Below, one piece after another: positions 20,925 through 29,612 of a DNA stretch of 64,000 nucleotides. The stretch comes from an uncultured Prevotellaceae bacterium (lineage in GTDB: Bacteria; Bacteroidota; Bacteroidia; Bacteroidales; Muribaculaceae). The position numbers and the translations under genes were made by a program. The DNA is taken from contig CAMVBJ010000006.1 in assembly GCA_947165675.1 (NCBI GenBank), positions 44,863 through 108,862 of the forward strand. The letters are read 5' to 3'. The notes below the pieces were generated by a model. The model did no database searches, was not told the origin of the DNA, and saw only the letters and a list, made by a program, of their open reading frames with translations. Position 1 is the first letter of the stretch. Each line of letters begins with the position of its first letter.

Positions 20925-21557
20925 ATGCGAGATATTGACGAAATAAGTGCATTTATTGAGCGTGAAATCATCCCACGCTACAATGACTTTGACGCCGGGC
21001 ATGGCACAGACCATGCCCACACAGTTATTTCCCAGGCTCTAAAATTAGCTGATTATTATCCTGAAGTTGACCGTTGTATCCTGCTGGTTGCTGCAGCCTA
21101 TCATGACTTGGGACTTATAAACGGTCGCGAACACCATCACACCGACAGTGCCCACATCATCCGCACCGACACGCGGCTGCGCCAATGGTTCAGCGATCAA
21201 GAGATTAACACGATTGCCGATGCAGCCGAGGATCACCGTGCGTCGAGCGACCACGAGCCCCGGACCATCTATGGCCGCATTGTCGCCGAGGCCGACCGCA
21301 TCATCGACGGCGAGACCATCGTGCGCCGTGCCCTGCAATATGGCATGTCCCATGAGCCCGGCCTTGACCGTGAAGGACAGTATCGCCGGTTGATGGAGCA
21401 CATGCGGGAGAAATATGATTACGGTGGTTACCTGCGACTGTGGATACCATACGGTGACAATGCACGCCACTTAGAAGCATTCCGCCAGACACTTCACGAC
21501 GAGGAGCGTTTCAAGGAATTGTTTGACACGACCTATGACTCACTAAATAACACCTAA
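20925..21557 (+). CDS. HD domain phosphohydrolase
   Basis: A 210-residue HD superfamily protein. The metal ligands expected for the fold are visible: HGTDHAH (about 26-32), the HD pair in AAYHDLGL (60-61), EHHHTDSAHII, and a later AEADRI aspartate. Such enzymes hydrolyse phosphomonoesters or nucleotides; the substrate is unknown. It starts 6 bases after the ribBA stop and is probably the last gene of the LptF/G-ribBA-HD operon. No signal peptide, so cytoplasmic. Confidence 0.85.
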   Translation: MRDIDEISAFIEREIIPRYNDFDAGHGTDHAHTVISQALKLADYYPEVDRCILLVAAAYHDLGLINGREHHHTDSAHIIRTDTRLRQWFSDQEINTIADAAEDHRASSDHEPRTIYGRIVAEADRIIDGETIVRRALQYGMSHEPGLDREGQYRRLMEHMREKYDYGGYLRLWIPYGDNARHLEAFRQTLHDEERFKELFDTTYDSLNNT

Positions 21558-21572
21558 CTTAACATCTTCACA

Positions 21573-23378
21573 ATGAATAAGATTTTAACACCATTTTTTG
21601 CGCTGCTACTCGGACTCACAGCCTGGGCCGACGTTCCCAATGGCTACTACACTAACGCCATCGGCAAGCAAGACGAGGCCTTAATGACAGCACTCGAAGG
21701 CATCATCTATACCCACAATCAGCTGGGTTACAATAGCTTGTGGGACATCTATGATAATACCGACAAGGGGAGTGATGGATATTATATCGACATGTACTCT
21801 ACCTGCAAGTACAATCACAGTTCTAATCATGTGGCTGGCGCTTCCTACGTCGGTGAAGGCATTAACCGCGAGCACTCGTTCCCCAAGAGCTGGTTTGGAG
21901 GTGAGGTGTATCCCATGTACACCGATCTCACAATGCTTATTCCGACTGATGCCTTTGTGAATCAGCGACGCAGCAACAACCCTTATGGCGTGTGTGCCAA
22001 TGGCATTACCTACACCAACGATGACTTAGGAGTCACAATGCTCGGTAAATTAGGCACCAGTACCTACAACGGTTACACGGCGACAGTATTTGAGCCGGAT
22101 GATGAATACAAGGGCGACTTTGCACGCATCTATTTCTACATGGTAACTTGCTACAAGAGCGATGTGAAAAACTGGCCTGGTTGCGGACAGCTTGACTATG
22201 CCACCAATGATTACAAAGCATTTTCCAACTGGTCAATCAAGATGCTCATGGAATGGCATCGCGCCGACCCTGTGAGTCCTAAGGAAATCAGCCGCAACGA
22301 GGCTGTCTATCTCGAACAGGGCAACCGCAACCCCTATGTGGACCACCCTGAATTGGCTGAATACATCTGGGGAACCAAGCAGAACACGACCTGGACGGGT
22401 GAGGGTGGCATTGATCCCATCGACAAAGAGGTGCCTATCATGCAACCCGTTGACGACAGTGCGATTGAAGCAACAGCATTCCGTGCCGACTGGACCGCCG
22501 TTGATAATGTTTCGAGCTATACGCTCAAGGTGAGCCGTGTCGAGGATACTGGTGCCACCCTGCTCATGAGTGAGAACTTCTCTAATATCAAGGCTACCGC
22601 TGATGGATACAACGACATCAGCGGGTCACTTGATGATTACACTGACAATCCTGGATGGACAGGATACAGCCTCTATCCAGCCGCTAACCAAAGCCTGAAA
22701 TTTGGCACGACAAGCAAGATTGGCTACATCATCAGCCCCGACCTGCAATTGGGTAGCACGGTTACTGTCGTTTTTAATGCCAAAAACTGGATTTCCGCCA
22801 ATGGGACCAGTGACGGCAGTTCTGTTATCGTGTCATGTGGCGACGTGAGCACAACCGTTGCGTTGACCGACACGCCCACCGACTATACTGTAGTGCTCAC
22901 TGGCTGCACGTCCCAGAACATCAAGCTGGCCATGACAGCCGTCAAGAAACGCTTCTATATTTATAATGTGAACATCTATAAAGGTGACCTCACAGCCAGG
23001 GCACCCCATCGTGCTGCTGTCGAGGAGGGGGATTCTACATGGCGCGTCGTCAGCGGCATTGATGACGACCACTATACGGTCAGGGCCCTGGCTGGCGGCA
23101 CCTATGAGTATATGGTCAAGGCTATCTATACCGATGGCACCCAGAGCGTCTGGTCCAACATCGAGCACGTCACGCTCACAGGCAACGGCGACGAGCCTCT
23201 GGTCGGTGACGTGAATGGTGACGGCGAGGTATCTATTGCCGACGTTACCGCCCTTATCGATTACCTGTTAAGCCCCGGCACCACCCTTGACGAGGATGTT
23301 GCCGATGTGAACCACGATGGCGAGGTAACCATCGGTGATGTGACAGCCCTCATCGACCTGCTGTTAGGCGGCAATTAA
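21573..23378 (+). CDS. Secreted endonuclease I family nuclease with dockerin-like C-terminus
   Basis: A 601-residue exported protein. It has a signal peptide (MNKILTPFFALLLGLTAWA), then an endonuclease I (EndA/NucM/Bsn-type) domain with the catalytic-motif stretch REHSFPKSW near residue 100. A beta-sandwich region with an anchor-type fold follows (about 300-460), then a fibronectin-III-like segment (about 490-535). The end has two dockerin-like calcium-loop repeats, DVNGDGEVSIADVTALID and DVNHDGEVTIGDVTALID. It probably degrades extracellular DNA or RNA for nutrients. It begins 15 bases after the HD gene. A strong hairpin terminator follows. Confidence 0.9.
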   Translation: MNKILTPFFALLLGLTAWADVPNGYYTNAIGKQDEALMTALEGIIYTHNQLGYNSLWDIYDNTDKGSDGYYIDMYSTCKYNHSSNHVAGASYVGEGINREHSFPKSWFGGEVYPMYTDLTMLIPTDAFVNQRRSNNPYGVCANGITYTNDDLGVTMLGKLGTSTYNGYTATVFEPDDEYKGDFARIYFYMVTCYKSDVKNWPGCGQLDYATNDYKAFSNWSIKMLMEWHRADPVSPKEISRNEAVYLEQGNRNPYVDHPELAEYIWGTKQNTTWTGEGGIDPIDKEVPIMQPVDDSAIEATAFRADWTAVDNVSSYTLKVSRVEDTGATLLMSENFSNIKATADGYNDISGSLDDYTDNPGWTGYSLYPAANQSLKFGTTSKIGYIISPDLQLGSTVTVVFNAKNWISANGTSDGSSVIVSCGDVSTTVALTDTPTDYTVVLTGCTSQNIKLAMTAVKKRFYIYNVNIYKGDLTARAPHRAAVEEGDSTWRVVSGIDDDHYTVRALAGGTYEYMVKAIYTDGTQSVWSNIEHVTLTGNGDEPLVGDVNGDGEVSIADVTALIDYLLSPGTTLDEDVADVNHDGEVTIGDVTALIDLLLGGN

Positions 23379-23398
23379 GGTTATCCCACGCAACACAA

Positions 23399-23446
23399 TG
23401 ACACGCTACCCGCCTCCATCTGACGCCGGGTGGCGTGTCACGTTTT
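23399..23446 (+). terminator. Hairpin terminator after the endonuclease gene
   Basis: TGACACGCTACCCG pairs over 14 bp (one T-G wobble) with CGGGTGGCGTGTCA around a 14-base loop, followed by CGTTTTA. Confidence 0.7.
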
Positions 23447-23519
23447 ATGATGCTGGCACGGTGTTTGCTATAACAAGGATAGTTTTTAACACTACAATTA
23501 AGAAAGGATAAACAACAGA

Positions 23520-25697
23520 ATGATACACAACCAGCACGACATGCAAGAACAGTACTGGAGACAGGACATTACTGTGCCCCGTGCGGGTGCAGACTTTCCT
23601 GATGAGGAAGACGATGAGGACGATGACATGCCTGGCAGCGGCAACTTCCCTGGCGAGGGCAATAGCGATAATCCGTCCTATCGTGAGACACGTCAGCGAC
23701 GAAATGTCAGTCGGGGTGACAATTCTGCCACTCCCGTCATCGATAAATATGGCAAGGATATTACCCGCGAGGCAGCCGAGGGCAACTTGGATCCCGTCGT
23801 GGGCCGTGAGGTTGAGATCGAGCGACTGGCTCAAATCCTGAGCCGGCGCAAGAAGAACAACCCAGTGATGATTGGTGAGCCCGGTGTGGGCAAGAGCGCG
23901 ATCATCGAGGGACTTGCCAAGCGCATTGTGGAGCGCAAGGTGGCACGCACCCTGCTCGACAAGCGCATCATCTCGCTTGACATGGCAGCGATCGTTGCCG
24001 GCACCAAGTACCGTGGACAGTTTGAAGAACGCCTCAAGGCTGTTATCGACGAGGTGAGCGCCAACAAGAACGTGATCATGTTTATCGACGAGATCCACAA
24101 CATCGTGGGCGCAGGTAACGCCAGTGGCTCGATGGATGCAGCCAACTTGTTGAAGCCTGCTCTGGCGCGTGGCGAGTTCCAGTGCATCGGGGCCACCACC
24201 CTCGATGAGTACCGCAAGAGTATTGAGAAGGACGGTGCACTTGAGCGTCGTTTCCAGAAGGTCCTTGTAGAGCCCACCACACCCGAGCAGACCCTCGAAA
24301 TCCTGCATAACATCAAGGAGATGTACGAGAAGCACCACGGGGTGAATTACACCGAGGAGGCTTTAAAGGCATGTGTCACGCTCACCGACCGCTACATCAG
24401 TGACCGATTTTTCCCTGACAAGGCCATCGATGCCATGGACGAGGCGGGTTCACGAGTTCATATCACTAAGGTGGACACCCCCAAGGAGATAGAAGAATTA
24501 GAGAAACGCATCGCCGAGGCCCAGGACAACAAGTTCAAGGCCGTACAGGCTCAGAACTTTGAGAGTGCAGCCAGTTACCGTGACCAGCAGGAAAAGCTCA
24601 AGCATGAGCTTGCTGTTGCCAAGGAACATTGGGAGCAAGAATTGGACAGTCGTCGTGTCACAGTCAACGAGCAACACATCGCCGAGGTTGTCGCCATGAT
24701 GACCGGAGTGCCAGCTCAGCGCATTGCCCAGAGCGAAGGCATACGTCTGCTCGGCATGACCGATGAACTCAAGAAGCAAGTCATCGGCCAGGATGAGGCC
24801 ATCGACAAGATTGCACGCAGCATTCGACGCAACCGTGCCGGCCTGCGCGACCCCAAGCGTCCCATCGGATCATTCATGTTCCTGGGACCCACTGGCGTAG
24901 GCAAGACACTGCTTGCCAAGAAATTGGCTGAATTTCTCTTCAACTCAGCCGATGCACTCATCCGCGTCGATATGAGTGAATACATGGAGAAATTCAATGT
25001 ATCCAGGCTCGTGGGAGCGCCTCCAGGCTATGTGGGCTATGAGGAGGGCGGACAATTGACCGAGAAGGTGCGCCGTCACCCTTACAGCGTGGTGCTGCTT
25101 GACGAGATCGAGAAAGCGCATCCCGATGTGTTTAACATGATGCTGCAAGTGCTCGATGAGGGTAACCTCACCGACGGCTTGGGTCGCAAGGTGGACTTCA
25201 AGAACACCATCATCATCATGACCAGTAACATCGGCACGCGTGAGTTGAAAGACTTTGGCGCTGGTGTGGGTTTCAATACCAGCGAGTTGACCAAGGAGCG
25301 TAGTGACTCGGTCATCCGCAAGGCCTTGAACCGCAAGTTCTCGCCCGAGTTCCTGAACCGTGTTGACGACATTGTGACCTTCGGCTCCCTCAACCATGAC
25401 TGCATCCTCAAGATTGTGGATATTGAGCTCGCCTCATTCTACAAGCGCGTTGAGGAAAACGGATTGAAACTTGAGATCACCGAAGCTGCCAAGAACCTTG
25501 TGGCTGACCGTGGGTTTGACATCCAGTATGGTGCCCGCCCGTTGAAGCGTGCCATCCAGAGCGAAATTGAGGATCCCTTGAGCGAAATGCTCTTGCGAGA
25601 AGAGGCCATGGCTGGCGACACCATTGTCATCGATGCCCGTGGCGGTAAGATCGAGACCAGCATCAAGAAATCCACTGTCGAGTCCGCTGCTCAGTAG
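23520..25697 (+). CDS. clpC: ClpC-type AAA+ unfoldase lacking the N-terminal Clp_N domain
   Basis: A 725-residue Clp ATPase with two AAA+ modules. D1 has GEPGVGKS (about 119-126) and MFIDEIH. A UVR-like coiled segment follows (about 335-380). D2 has GPTGVGKT (about 456-463) and [16 protein letters not shown]. The GAGVGF loop (about 583) matches the ClpP-docking VGF of ClpC. What is missing is the usual ~150-residue Clp_N repeat domain. In its place is a ~75-residue low-complexity acidic leader ([15 protein letters not shown]). There is no room upstream for a frameshifted N-domain, because the previous terminator ends at about 23446. Substrate choice must therefore differ from normal ClpC. Confidence 0.93.
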   Translation: MIHNQHDMQEQYWRQDITVPRAGADFPDEEDDEDDDMPGSGNFPGEGNSDNPSYRETRQRRNVSRGDNSATPVIDKYGKDITREAAEGNLDPVVGREVEIERLAQILSRRKKNNPVMIGEPGVGKSAIIEGLAKRIVERKVARTLLDKRIISLDMAAIVAGTKYRGQFEERLKAVIDEVSANKNVIMFIDEIHNIVGAGNASGSMDAANLLKPALARGEFQCIGATTLDEYRKSIEKDGALERRFQKVLVEPTTPEQTLEILHNIKEMYEKHHGVNYTEEALKACVTLTDRYISDRFFPDKAIDAMDEAGSRVHITKVDTPKEIEELEKRIAEAQDNKFKAVQAQNFESAASYRDQQEKLKHELAVAKEHWEQELDSRRVTVNEQHIAEVVAMMTGVPAQRIAQSEGIRLLGMTDELKKQVIGQDEAIDKIARSIRRNRAGLRDPKRPIGSFMFLGPTGVGKTLLAKKLAEFLFNSADALIRVDMSEYMEKFNVSRLVGAPPGYVGYEEGGQLTEKVRRHPYSVVLLDEIEKAHPDVFNMMLQVLDEGNLTDGLGRKVDFKNTIIIMTSNIGTRELKDFGAGVGFNTSELTKERSDSVIRKALNRKFSPEFLNRVDDIVTFGSLNHDCILKIVDIELASFYKRVEENGLKLEITEAAKNLVADRGFDIQYGARPLKRAIQSEIEDPLSEMLLREEAMAGDTIVIDARGGKIETSIKKSTVESAAQ

Positions 25698-25725
25698 TGC
25701 TGGCATAGCACAACCGATACATGAC

Positions 25726-25766
25726 AAGGAGTGACCTGTTACCACACAGCGTCGCTCCTTTTTTTT
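25726..25766 (+). terminator. Intrinsic terminator after clpC
   Basis: AAGGAGTGAC pairs with GTCGCTCCTT (one wobble) around a 15-base loop and runs into a T tract. Confidence 0.8.
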
Positions 25767-25822
25767 AACGTTACTGGTGGCGGAATTTAGTGTCAAGGGT
25801 TGTATAAATGCAGTGAAATCGT

Positions 25823-25830
25823 TAATTTTG
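25823..25830 (+). promoter_or_regulatory. -7 element TAATTTTG upstream of the mgtC-like gene
   Basis: TAATTTTG followed by CAC lies 27 bases before the ATG at 25857. Confidence 0.55.
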
Positions 25831-25856
25831 CACTGAATAAAATATAAGGATTTACC

Positions 25857-26573
25857 ATGTTAGAAAGTCTCTACAACGATATCATCAGCCCTGATGTCAA
25901 CCTCGCCAACGCGGTGGTGAAACTGCTGCTCAGCATGACGTTGGGCGCAATAATCGGTATGGAACGTCGCCGAAAGGGGCAGATTGCCGGCCTGCGCACG
26001 TTTGCCCTTATCTCGATGGGGGCCACGCTGGCGATGCTCATCTCGATTTATATTCCACAAGTGTATTTAGGTCTCAAGAATGGTGACCCAGGTCGAATTG
26101 CCGCCCAAGTCGTCAGTGGCGTGGGCTTCCTGGGTGCTGGAGCGATTATTCAGATGAAAGGCTCGGTGCGCGGTCTGACCACCGCTGCCGGCATCTGGAT
26201 GACAGCTTGCATCGGACTGGCCGTCGGTGCGGGAATGTACCTCATATCGATTATCACCACCTTACTCATCATCTTTATCCTTGTCAATATTGAGCGCATC
26301 GAACTGCGGCACAATTTCCTGTGGGAATCCAAGATCATTAGGGTCAAGGTGCATGGCATCCTCGATGACATGCAGCCCCTGCGTGATATCCTGAATACCA
26401 ACGAAGTCCACATCAGCGACGAGTTCATGAAGTATGACTATGACAATCAACTGACAATCGTCAACTTCATGGTGCGCAGCAAGAATGACGTATCGGTTCC
26501 AGAGATGTTCAACGCGATCAAGGAAAAGACCGATGCCATCTCAATCACCATCACCAATGAGATGAATATGTGA
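25857..26573 (+). CDS. MgtC/SapB family membrane protein
   Basis: A 238-residue protein with the MgtC family core: LGAIIGMERRRKGQIAGLRTFALISMGATLAM, then VSGVGFLGAGAII and LTTAAGIWMTACIGLAVG. Four to five transmembrane helices are followed by a soluble ACT-like C-terminal region of ~85 residues (RVKVHGILDDMQPLRDIL). MgtC proteins are linked to magnesium limitation and to control of F-ATPase and membrane potential in some pathogens; the role here is not known. It has its own promoter. A heptamer repeat tract separates it from the downstream antiporter. Confidence 0.92.
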   Translation: MLESLYNDIISPDVNLANAVVKLLLSMTLGAIIGMERRRKGQIAGLRTFALISMGATLAMLISIYIPQVYLGLKNGDPGRIAAQVVSGVGFLGAGAIIQMKGSVRGLTTAAGIWMTACIGLAVGAGMYLISIITTLLIIFILVNIERIELRHNFLWESKIIRVKVHGILDDMQPLRDILNTNEVHISDEFMKYDYDNQLTIVNFMVRSKNDVSVPEMFNAIKEKTDAISITITNEMNM

Positions 26574-26574
26574 G

Positions 26575-26686
26575 TTAGGCTTTAGGCTATAGGCTATAGG
26601 TTATAGGCTTTAGGCTTTAGGCTTTAGGCTTTAGGCTATAGGTTATAGGTTATAGGCTATAGGCTATAGGTTATAGGTTTTAGGTG
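26575..26686. repeat. 16 tandem copies of the 7-mer WTAGGYT
   Basis: Sixteen uninterrupted 7-base units alternate among TTAGGCT, ATAGGCT and ATAGGTT (the last ends in G). It begins just after the mgtC-like stop. The length is not a multiple of the coding frame and lies in a non-coding gap. Confidence 0.95.
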
Positions 26687-26720
26687 ACAACTGACAACTG
26701 AAAACTGACAACTGAAAACA
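26686..26720. repeat. Short GACAACTGAAAACT tandem repeat
   Basis: GACAACTG and GAAAACTG units follow directly on the heptamer tract up to the antiporter start region. A similar style of repeat (GAACAGTTAA) is found at 61720-61829. Confidence 0.8.
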
Positions 26721-26723
26721 CTA

Positions 26724-28964
26724 ATGGAATCACTTGATATTAACAGTCTGATTAGTGACCTGGCGCTTATCCTTATATTAGGGTCAGTGGCTACGGTCGT
26801 GTTCAAGATGTTGAAGCAGCCAGTGGTACTGGGCTATATAGTAGCTGGTTTCCTGGCCAGTCCCCATTTCTCGCTGTTGCCATCGGTAGCTGTCGAGGCC
26901 AACATTGAGTTTTGGGCTCAGATTGGCATCATCGTCCTGCTCTTCTCGTTAGGATTAGAATTCAGTTTCAAGAAGTTGATCGACGTTGGTGGGTCGGCTA
27001 TCATCACGGCACTCATTATCGTGGTGGGCATGATGAGCCTGGGTTTTGTCGTCGGCAAATTCCTGGGTTATGGCCTTGTGAACAGCATCTTCTTGGGCGG
27101 CATGATATCCATGTCATCGACCACTATTATTATTAAGGCACTGACCGACCTGAACATGCGTCAACGGCGTTTTGTGCCCATGACGTTCGCTGTCCTGATT
27201 GTTGAGGACCTTTTCGCCGTGGTAATGATGGTCATTTTGTCCTCTATCGCCCTGAACAATAGCGTCAAGGGCGGTGAAATGGTGGGCAGCATCTTGAAGC
27301 TGTCATTCTTCCTGATCATGTGGTTCACGGTGGGTATTTTCATTATTCCCACGGTGTTTAAGCGTTTCAAGCGTTACATCAGCGACGAGCAGATGCTCAT
27401 CATCGCCATGGGACTGTGCTTCGCCATGGTATTGTTCTCGATCAAGTCGGGTTTCTCGGCGGCATTAGGCGCCTTTGTCATGGGTTCTATCCTGGCTGGC
27501 ACTATCGAGGCCGAACGCATCGAGCGCCTCATCTCGCCGGTCAAGGATTTGTTCGGTGCCGTGTTCTTCATCTCGGTGGGCATGATGGTCAATCCCACGG
27601 TAATGACCCGTCACTGGAGCGTCATAGCCCTGCTCGCCGTCGTTGTGATTGTCGGCATGATCGTGTTTGGCACCTTCGGCATGTTGGCGACCGGGCAGCC
27701 CCTGAAACTGGCGATGGAGTCGGGCTTCTCGCTGACCCAGATTGGAGAATTCTCATTCATTATCGCAACGTTAGGCACTGGACTGGGTGTGCTCGACAAG
27801 AGCATCTACCCGATTATCGTTGCCGTGTCGGTTATCACCACATTCACGACACCGTTTTTCATCAAGCAGGCAATTCCCTGTTACAATCTGCTGGTCAAGG
27901 TTTTGCCTGGGAGCTGGACCCGTCTGCTCAACGGCTATAGCCAGAATGCCAACGAGAGTGAGGGCAGCGACACATTGCGGTTGTGGAAATCCATCATATC
28001 GAGATATGTGGTTCGATTGGTTGTCTATTCGGTGATCACCATTGCATTGATAGCCGTCTGCCGTGGTTATCTCATGCCCTTGTTGAGCAAGTATATCGGT
28101 GACAACATGTGGGGCCGATTGGCTTGTGCTGCATCGACCATAGCTATCGTCTCGCCGTTTATCGTTTCAATCATCATGCCATCGGCCAAGCGGTCCGAGC
28201 AGATTCAATTGCTTGAGACATCGGGCAACATCTCCTATGTCCCCATCGTTGTCATGTTCATCATCAGCGCCATTGTTTCGACGATGTTTGTTGCCGCCAT
28301 TTTGCAGGCCATTTATCCGAGTGCGATGGCTATTATCGCGGCTGTATTGCTTGTCGTGCTCATGCTGGTTGCCGTCGTGGCATTTCCGTCTCCGTTCAAG
28401 CATCGCTTGTCGATAATTGAGAAACGGTTCATCAGCAACATCAATGAGCGGGAGAACCGTCGCACGGGTCGTGAAAACAACCTCGTGAGCGACCTGCACT
28501 TGGCTTACATGACTGTGGGGCATGATTGCCCATTCGTGGGAGAACGGCTACGCAATCTTGACCTGCGCTCACGCTATGGCGTGAACCTGGTCAACATCCA
28601 GCGTGCGGGCAAGCTGCATCCCGTGCCCACAGGCGACATGCGCATCTTTCCGGGCGATGTGCTCGGTGTCATTGCCACCGAGGAGCAGATACAACAACTG
28701 CTGCCATTGGTCGAGGCCCAAACGGATGTAGGAGAGATTCCTAACGCCGAGGTGAAATTTGTGCACTTTGCCATTAGCATGAGTTCGCCCATCGTGGGGG
28801 TCACGCTTGAGGACAGCCACCTGCGCGAGGACTATGGGGCTCTATTAGTAGCGGTGCAACGTGGCGAGGATGACTATATCTCTCCCACTCCCGACTTGAT
28901 TTTCAAGGCTGGCGACATCCTGTGGATTGTCGGCAACCCCAAGCAGCTCTCGCGCCTCAAGTAA
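26724..28964 (+). CDS. Kef/CPA2-type cation:proton antiporter with two RCK_C domains
   Basis: A 746-residue membrane antiporter. The Na+/H+ exchanger domain spans about residues 10-390, with QPVVLGYIVAGFLASP, GLEFSFKKL and LGAFVMGSILAGTIEAERI. Additional hydrophobic segments follow (about 430-560). The C-terminal soluble part holds two TrkA_C/RCK_C-like domains, one around VSDLHLAYMTVGHDCPFVG and one around NAEVKFVHFAISMSSPIVG. No TrkA_N (Rossmann) domain is seen between them, unlike KefB/KefC. It probably exchanges K+ or Na+ for H+ in pH and ion homeostasis. Confidence 0.92.
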   Translation: MESLDINSLISDLALILILGSVATVVFKMLKQPVVLGYIVAGFLASPHFSLLPSVAVEANIEFWAQIGIIVLLFSLGLEFSFKKLIDVGGSAIITALIIVVGMMSLGFVVGKFLGYGLVNSIFLGGMISMSSTTIIIKALTDLNMRQRRFVPMTFAVLIVEDLFAVVMMVILSSIALNNSVKGGEMVGSILKLSFFLIMWFTVGIFIIPTVFKRFKRYISDEQMLIIAMGLCFAMVLFSIKSGFSAALGAFVMGSILAGTIEAERIERLISPVKDLFGAVFFISVGMMVNPTVMTRHWSVIALLAVVVIVGMIVFGTFGMLATGQPLKLAMESGFSLTQIGEFSFIIATLGTGLGVLDKSIYPIIVAVSVITTFTTPFFIKQAIPCYNLLVKVLPGSWTRLLNGYSQNANESEGSDTLRLWKSIISRYVVRLVVYSVITIALIAVCRGYLMPLLSKYIGDNMWGRLACAASTIAIVSPFIVSIIMPSAKRSEQIQLLETSGNISYVPIVVMFIISAIVSTMFVAAILQAIYPSAMAIIAAVLLVVLMLVAVVAFPSPFKHRLSIIEKRFISNINERENRRTGRENNLVSDLHLAYMTVGHDCPFVGERLRNLDLRSRYGVNLVNIQRAGKLHPVPTGDMRIFPGDVLGVIATEEQIQQLLPLVEAQTDVGEIPNAEVKFVHFAISMSSPIVGVTLEDSHLREDYGALLVAVQRGEDDYISPTPDLIFKAGDILWIVGNPKQLSRLK

Positions 28965-29133
28965 TGTGCGGCCTGGAGAGTTGCAATTTTTGCATCGAAA
29001 TTGTCATCGAGTCTCACGCAAAGCCGCCAAGACGCTAAGTTTTTTTAAAGTTGATTGCTCGCAAGGGGCTCGCAATCTGATGCGGATGACAAAAAAATAG
29101 GTAATGATATAGAAGTTGGCCTATTGGTGGTAT

Positions 29134-29245
29134 TAACCGCCCTGCGGGCGGGAAATTAATCAAATTTTTAAATTAAAATTAATAATTGATATTAATGATA
29201 ATTTTAAATATAATTTGAATAATTTCCCGTGCGATAGCACGGTTA
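29134..29245. mobile_element. MITE-like hairpin-ended element, copy 1
   Basis: A 112-bp AT-rich element. The left end is TAACCG, then CCGCCC-TGC-GGGCGG (a hairpin), then GGGAAATTAATCAAATT. The right end read on the other strand is TAACCG with a different hairpin (CCGTGC-GATA-GCACGG) and CGGGAAATTATTCAAATT. It has no coding capacity. The same ends flank the GxxExxY gene at 58335-58906. Together with 35 downstream bases it is repeated exactly 217 bases further on. Confidence 0.8.
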
Positions 29246-29260
29246 TATTACCGAGTCACA

Positions 29261-29334
29261 ATGATGACACACCCTCTTAATGATGCGGTTAGTGGTCCGT
29301 CGGATTGATGACCTCGCTGACGGTGTGTCATCAT
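29261..29334. repeat. 13-bp inverted repeat spanning the spacer between the two element copies
   Basis: ATGATGACACACC (29261-29273) is the exact reverse complement of GGTGTGTCATCAT (29322-29334), with a 48-base loop. Only the left arm is present after copy 2. Confidence 0.8.
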
Positions 29335-29350
29335 TTAAATGCTGCAATAA

Positions 29351-29462
29351 TAACCGCCCTGCGGGCGGGAAATTAATCAAATTTTTAAATTAAAATTAAT
29401 AATTGATATTAATGATAATTTTAAATATAATTTGAATAATTTCCCGTGCGATAGCACGGTTA
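29351..29462. mobile_element. MITE-like hairpin-ended element, copy 2
   Basis: Identical in sequence to 29134-29245. The identity continues to 29497, including ATGATGACACACC, so the duplicated unit is 147 bp (29134-29280 and 29351-29497) and is larger than the element itself. Confidence 0.8.
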
Positions 29463-29612
29463 TATTACCGAGTCACAATGATGACACACCCTCTTAACTG
29501 CAATACTTTCCCCGGATACCAATGAATAAAAATAGTAAGGATGCGTTATGCAACGCATCCTTACACATTCCTAAACCTTAGATATTACATTACTTTATCT
29601 CATGGTCAAAAT

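Larger units (their letters stand above)
28965..29612. other. Gene-free region with REP-like motif and duplicated hairpin-ended element
   Basis: The region between the antiporter and the dockerin-tailed gene contains no supported coding sequence. It holds a REP-like AGCCGCCAAGACGC at about 29020, and two identical 147-bp direct repeats each built around a hairpin-ended AT-rich element. Confidence 0.85.

Noticed and set aside
23445..24338. 297-residue minus-strand frame antisense to clpC
   Set aside because: It covers conserved Walker motifs on the other strand and has no recognisable domain.
26575..26720. CRISPR-like array
   Set aside because: Units are 7 bases with no unique spacers; it is a simple tandem repeat.
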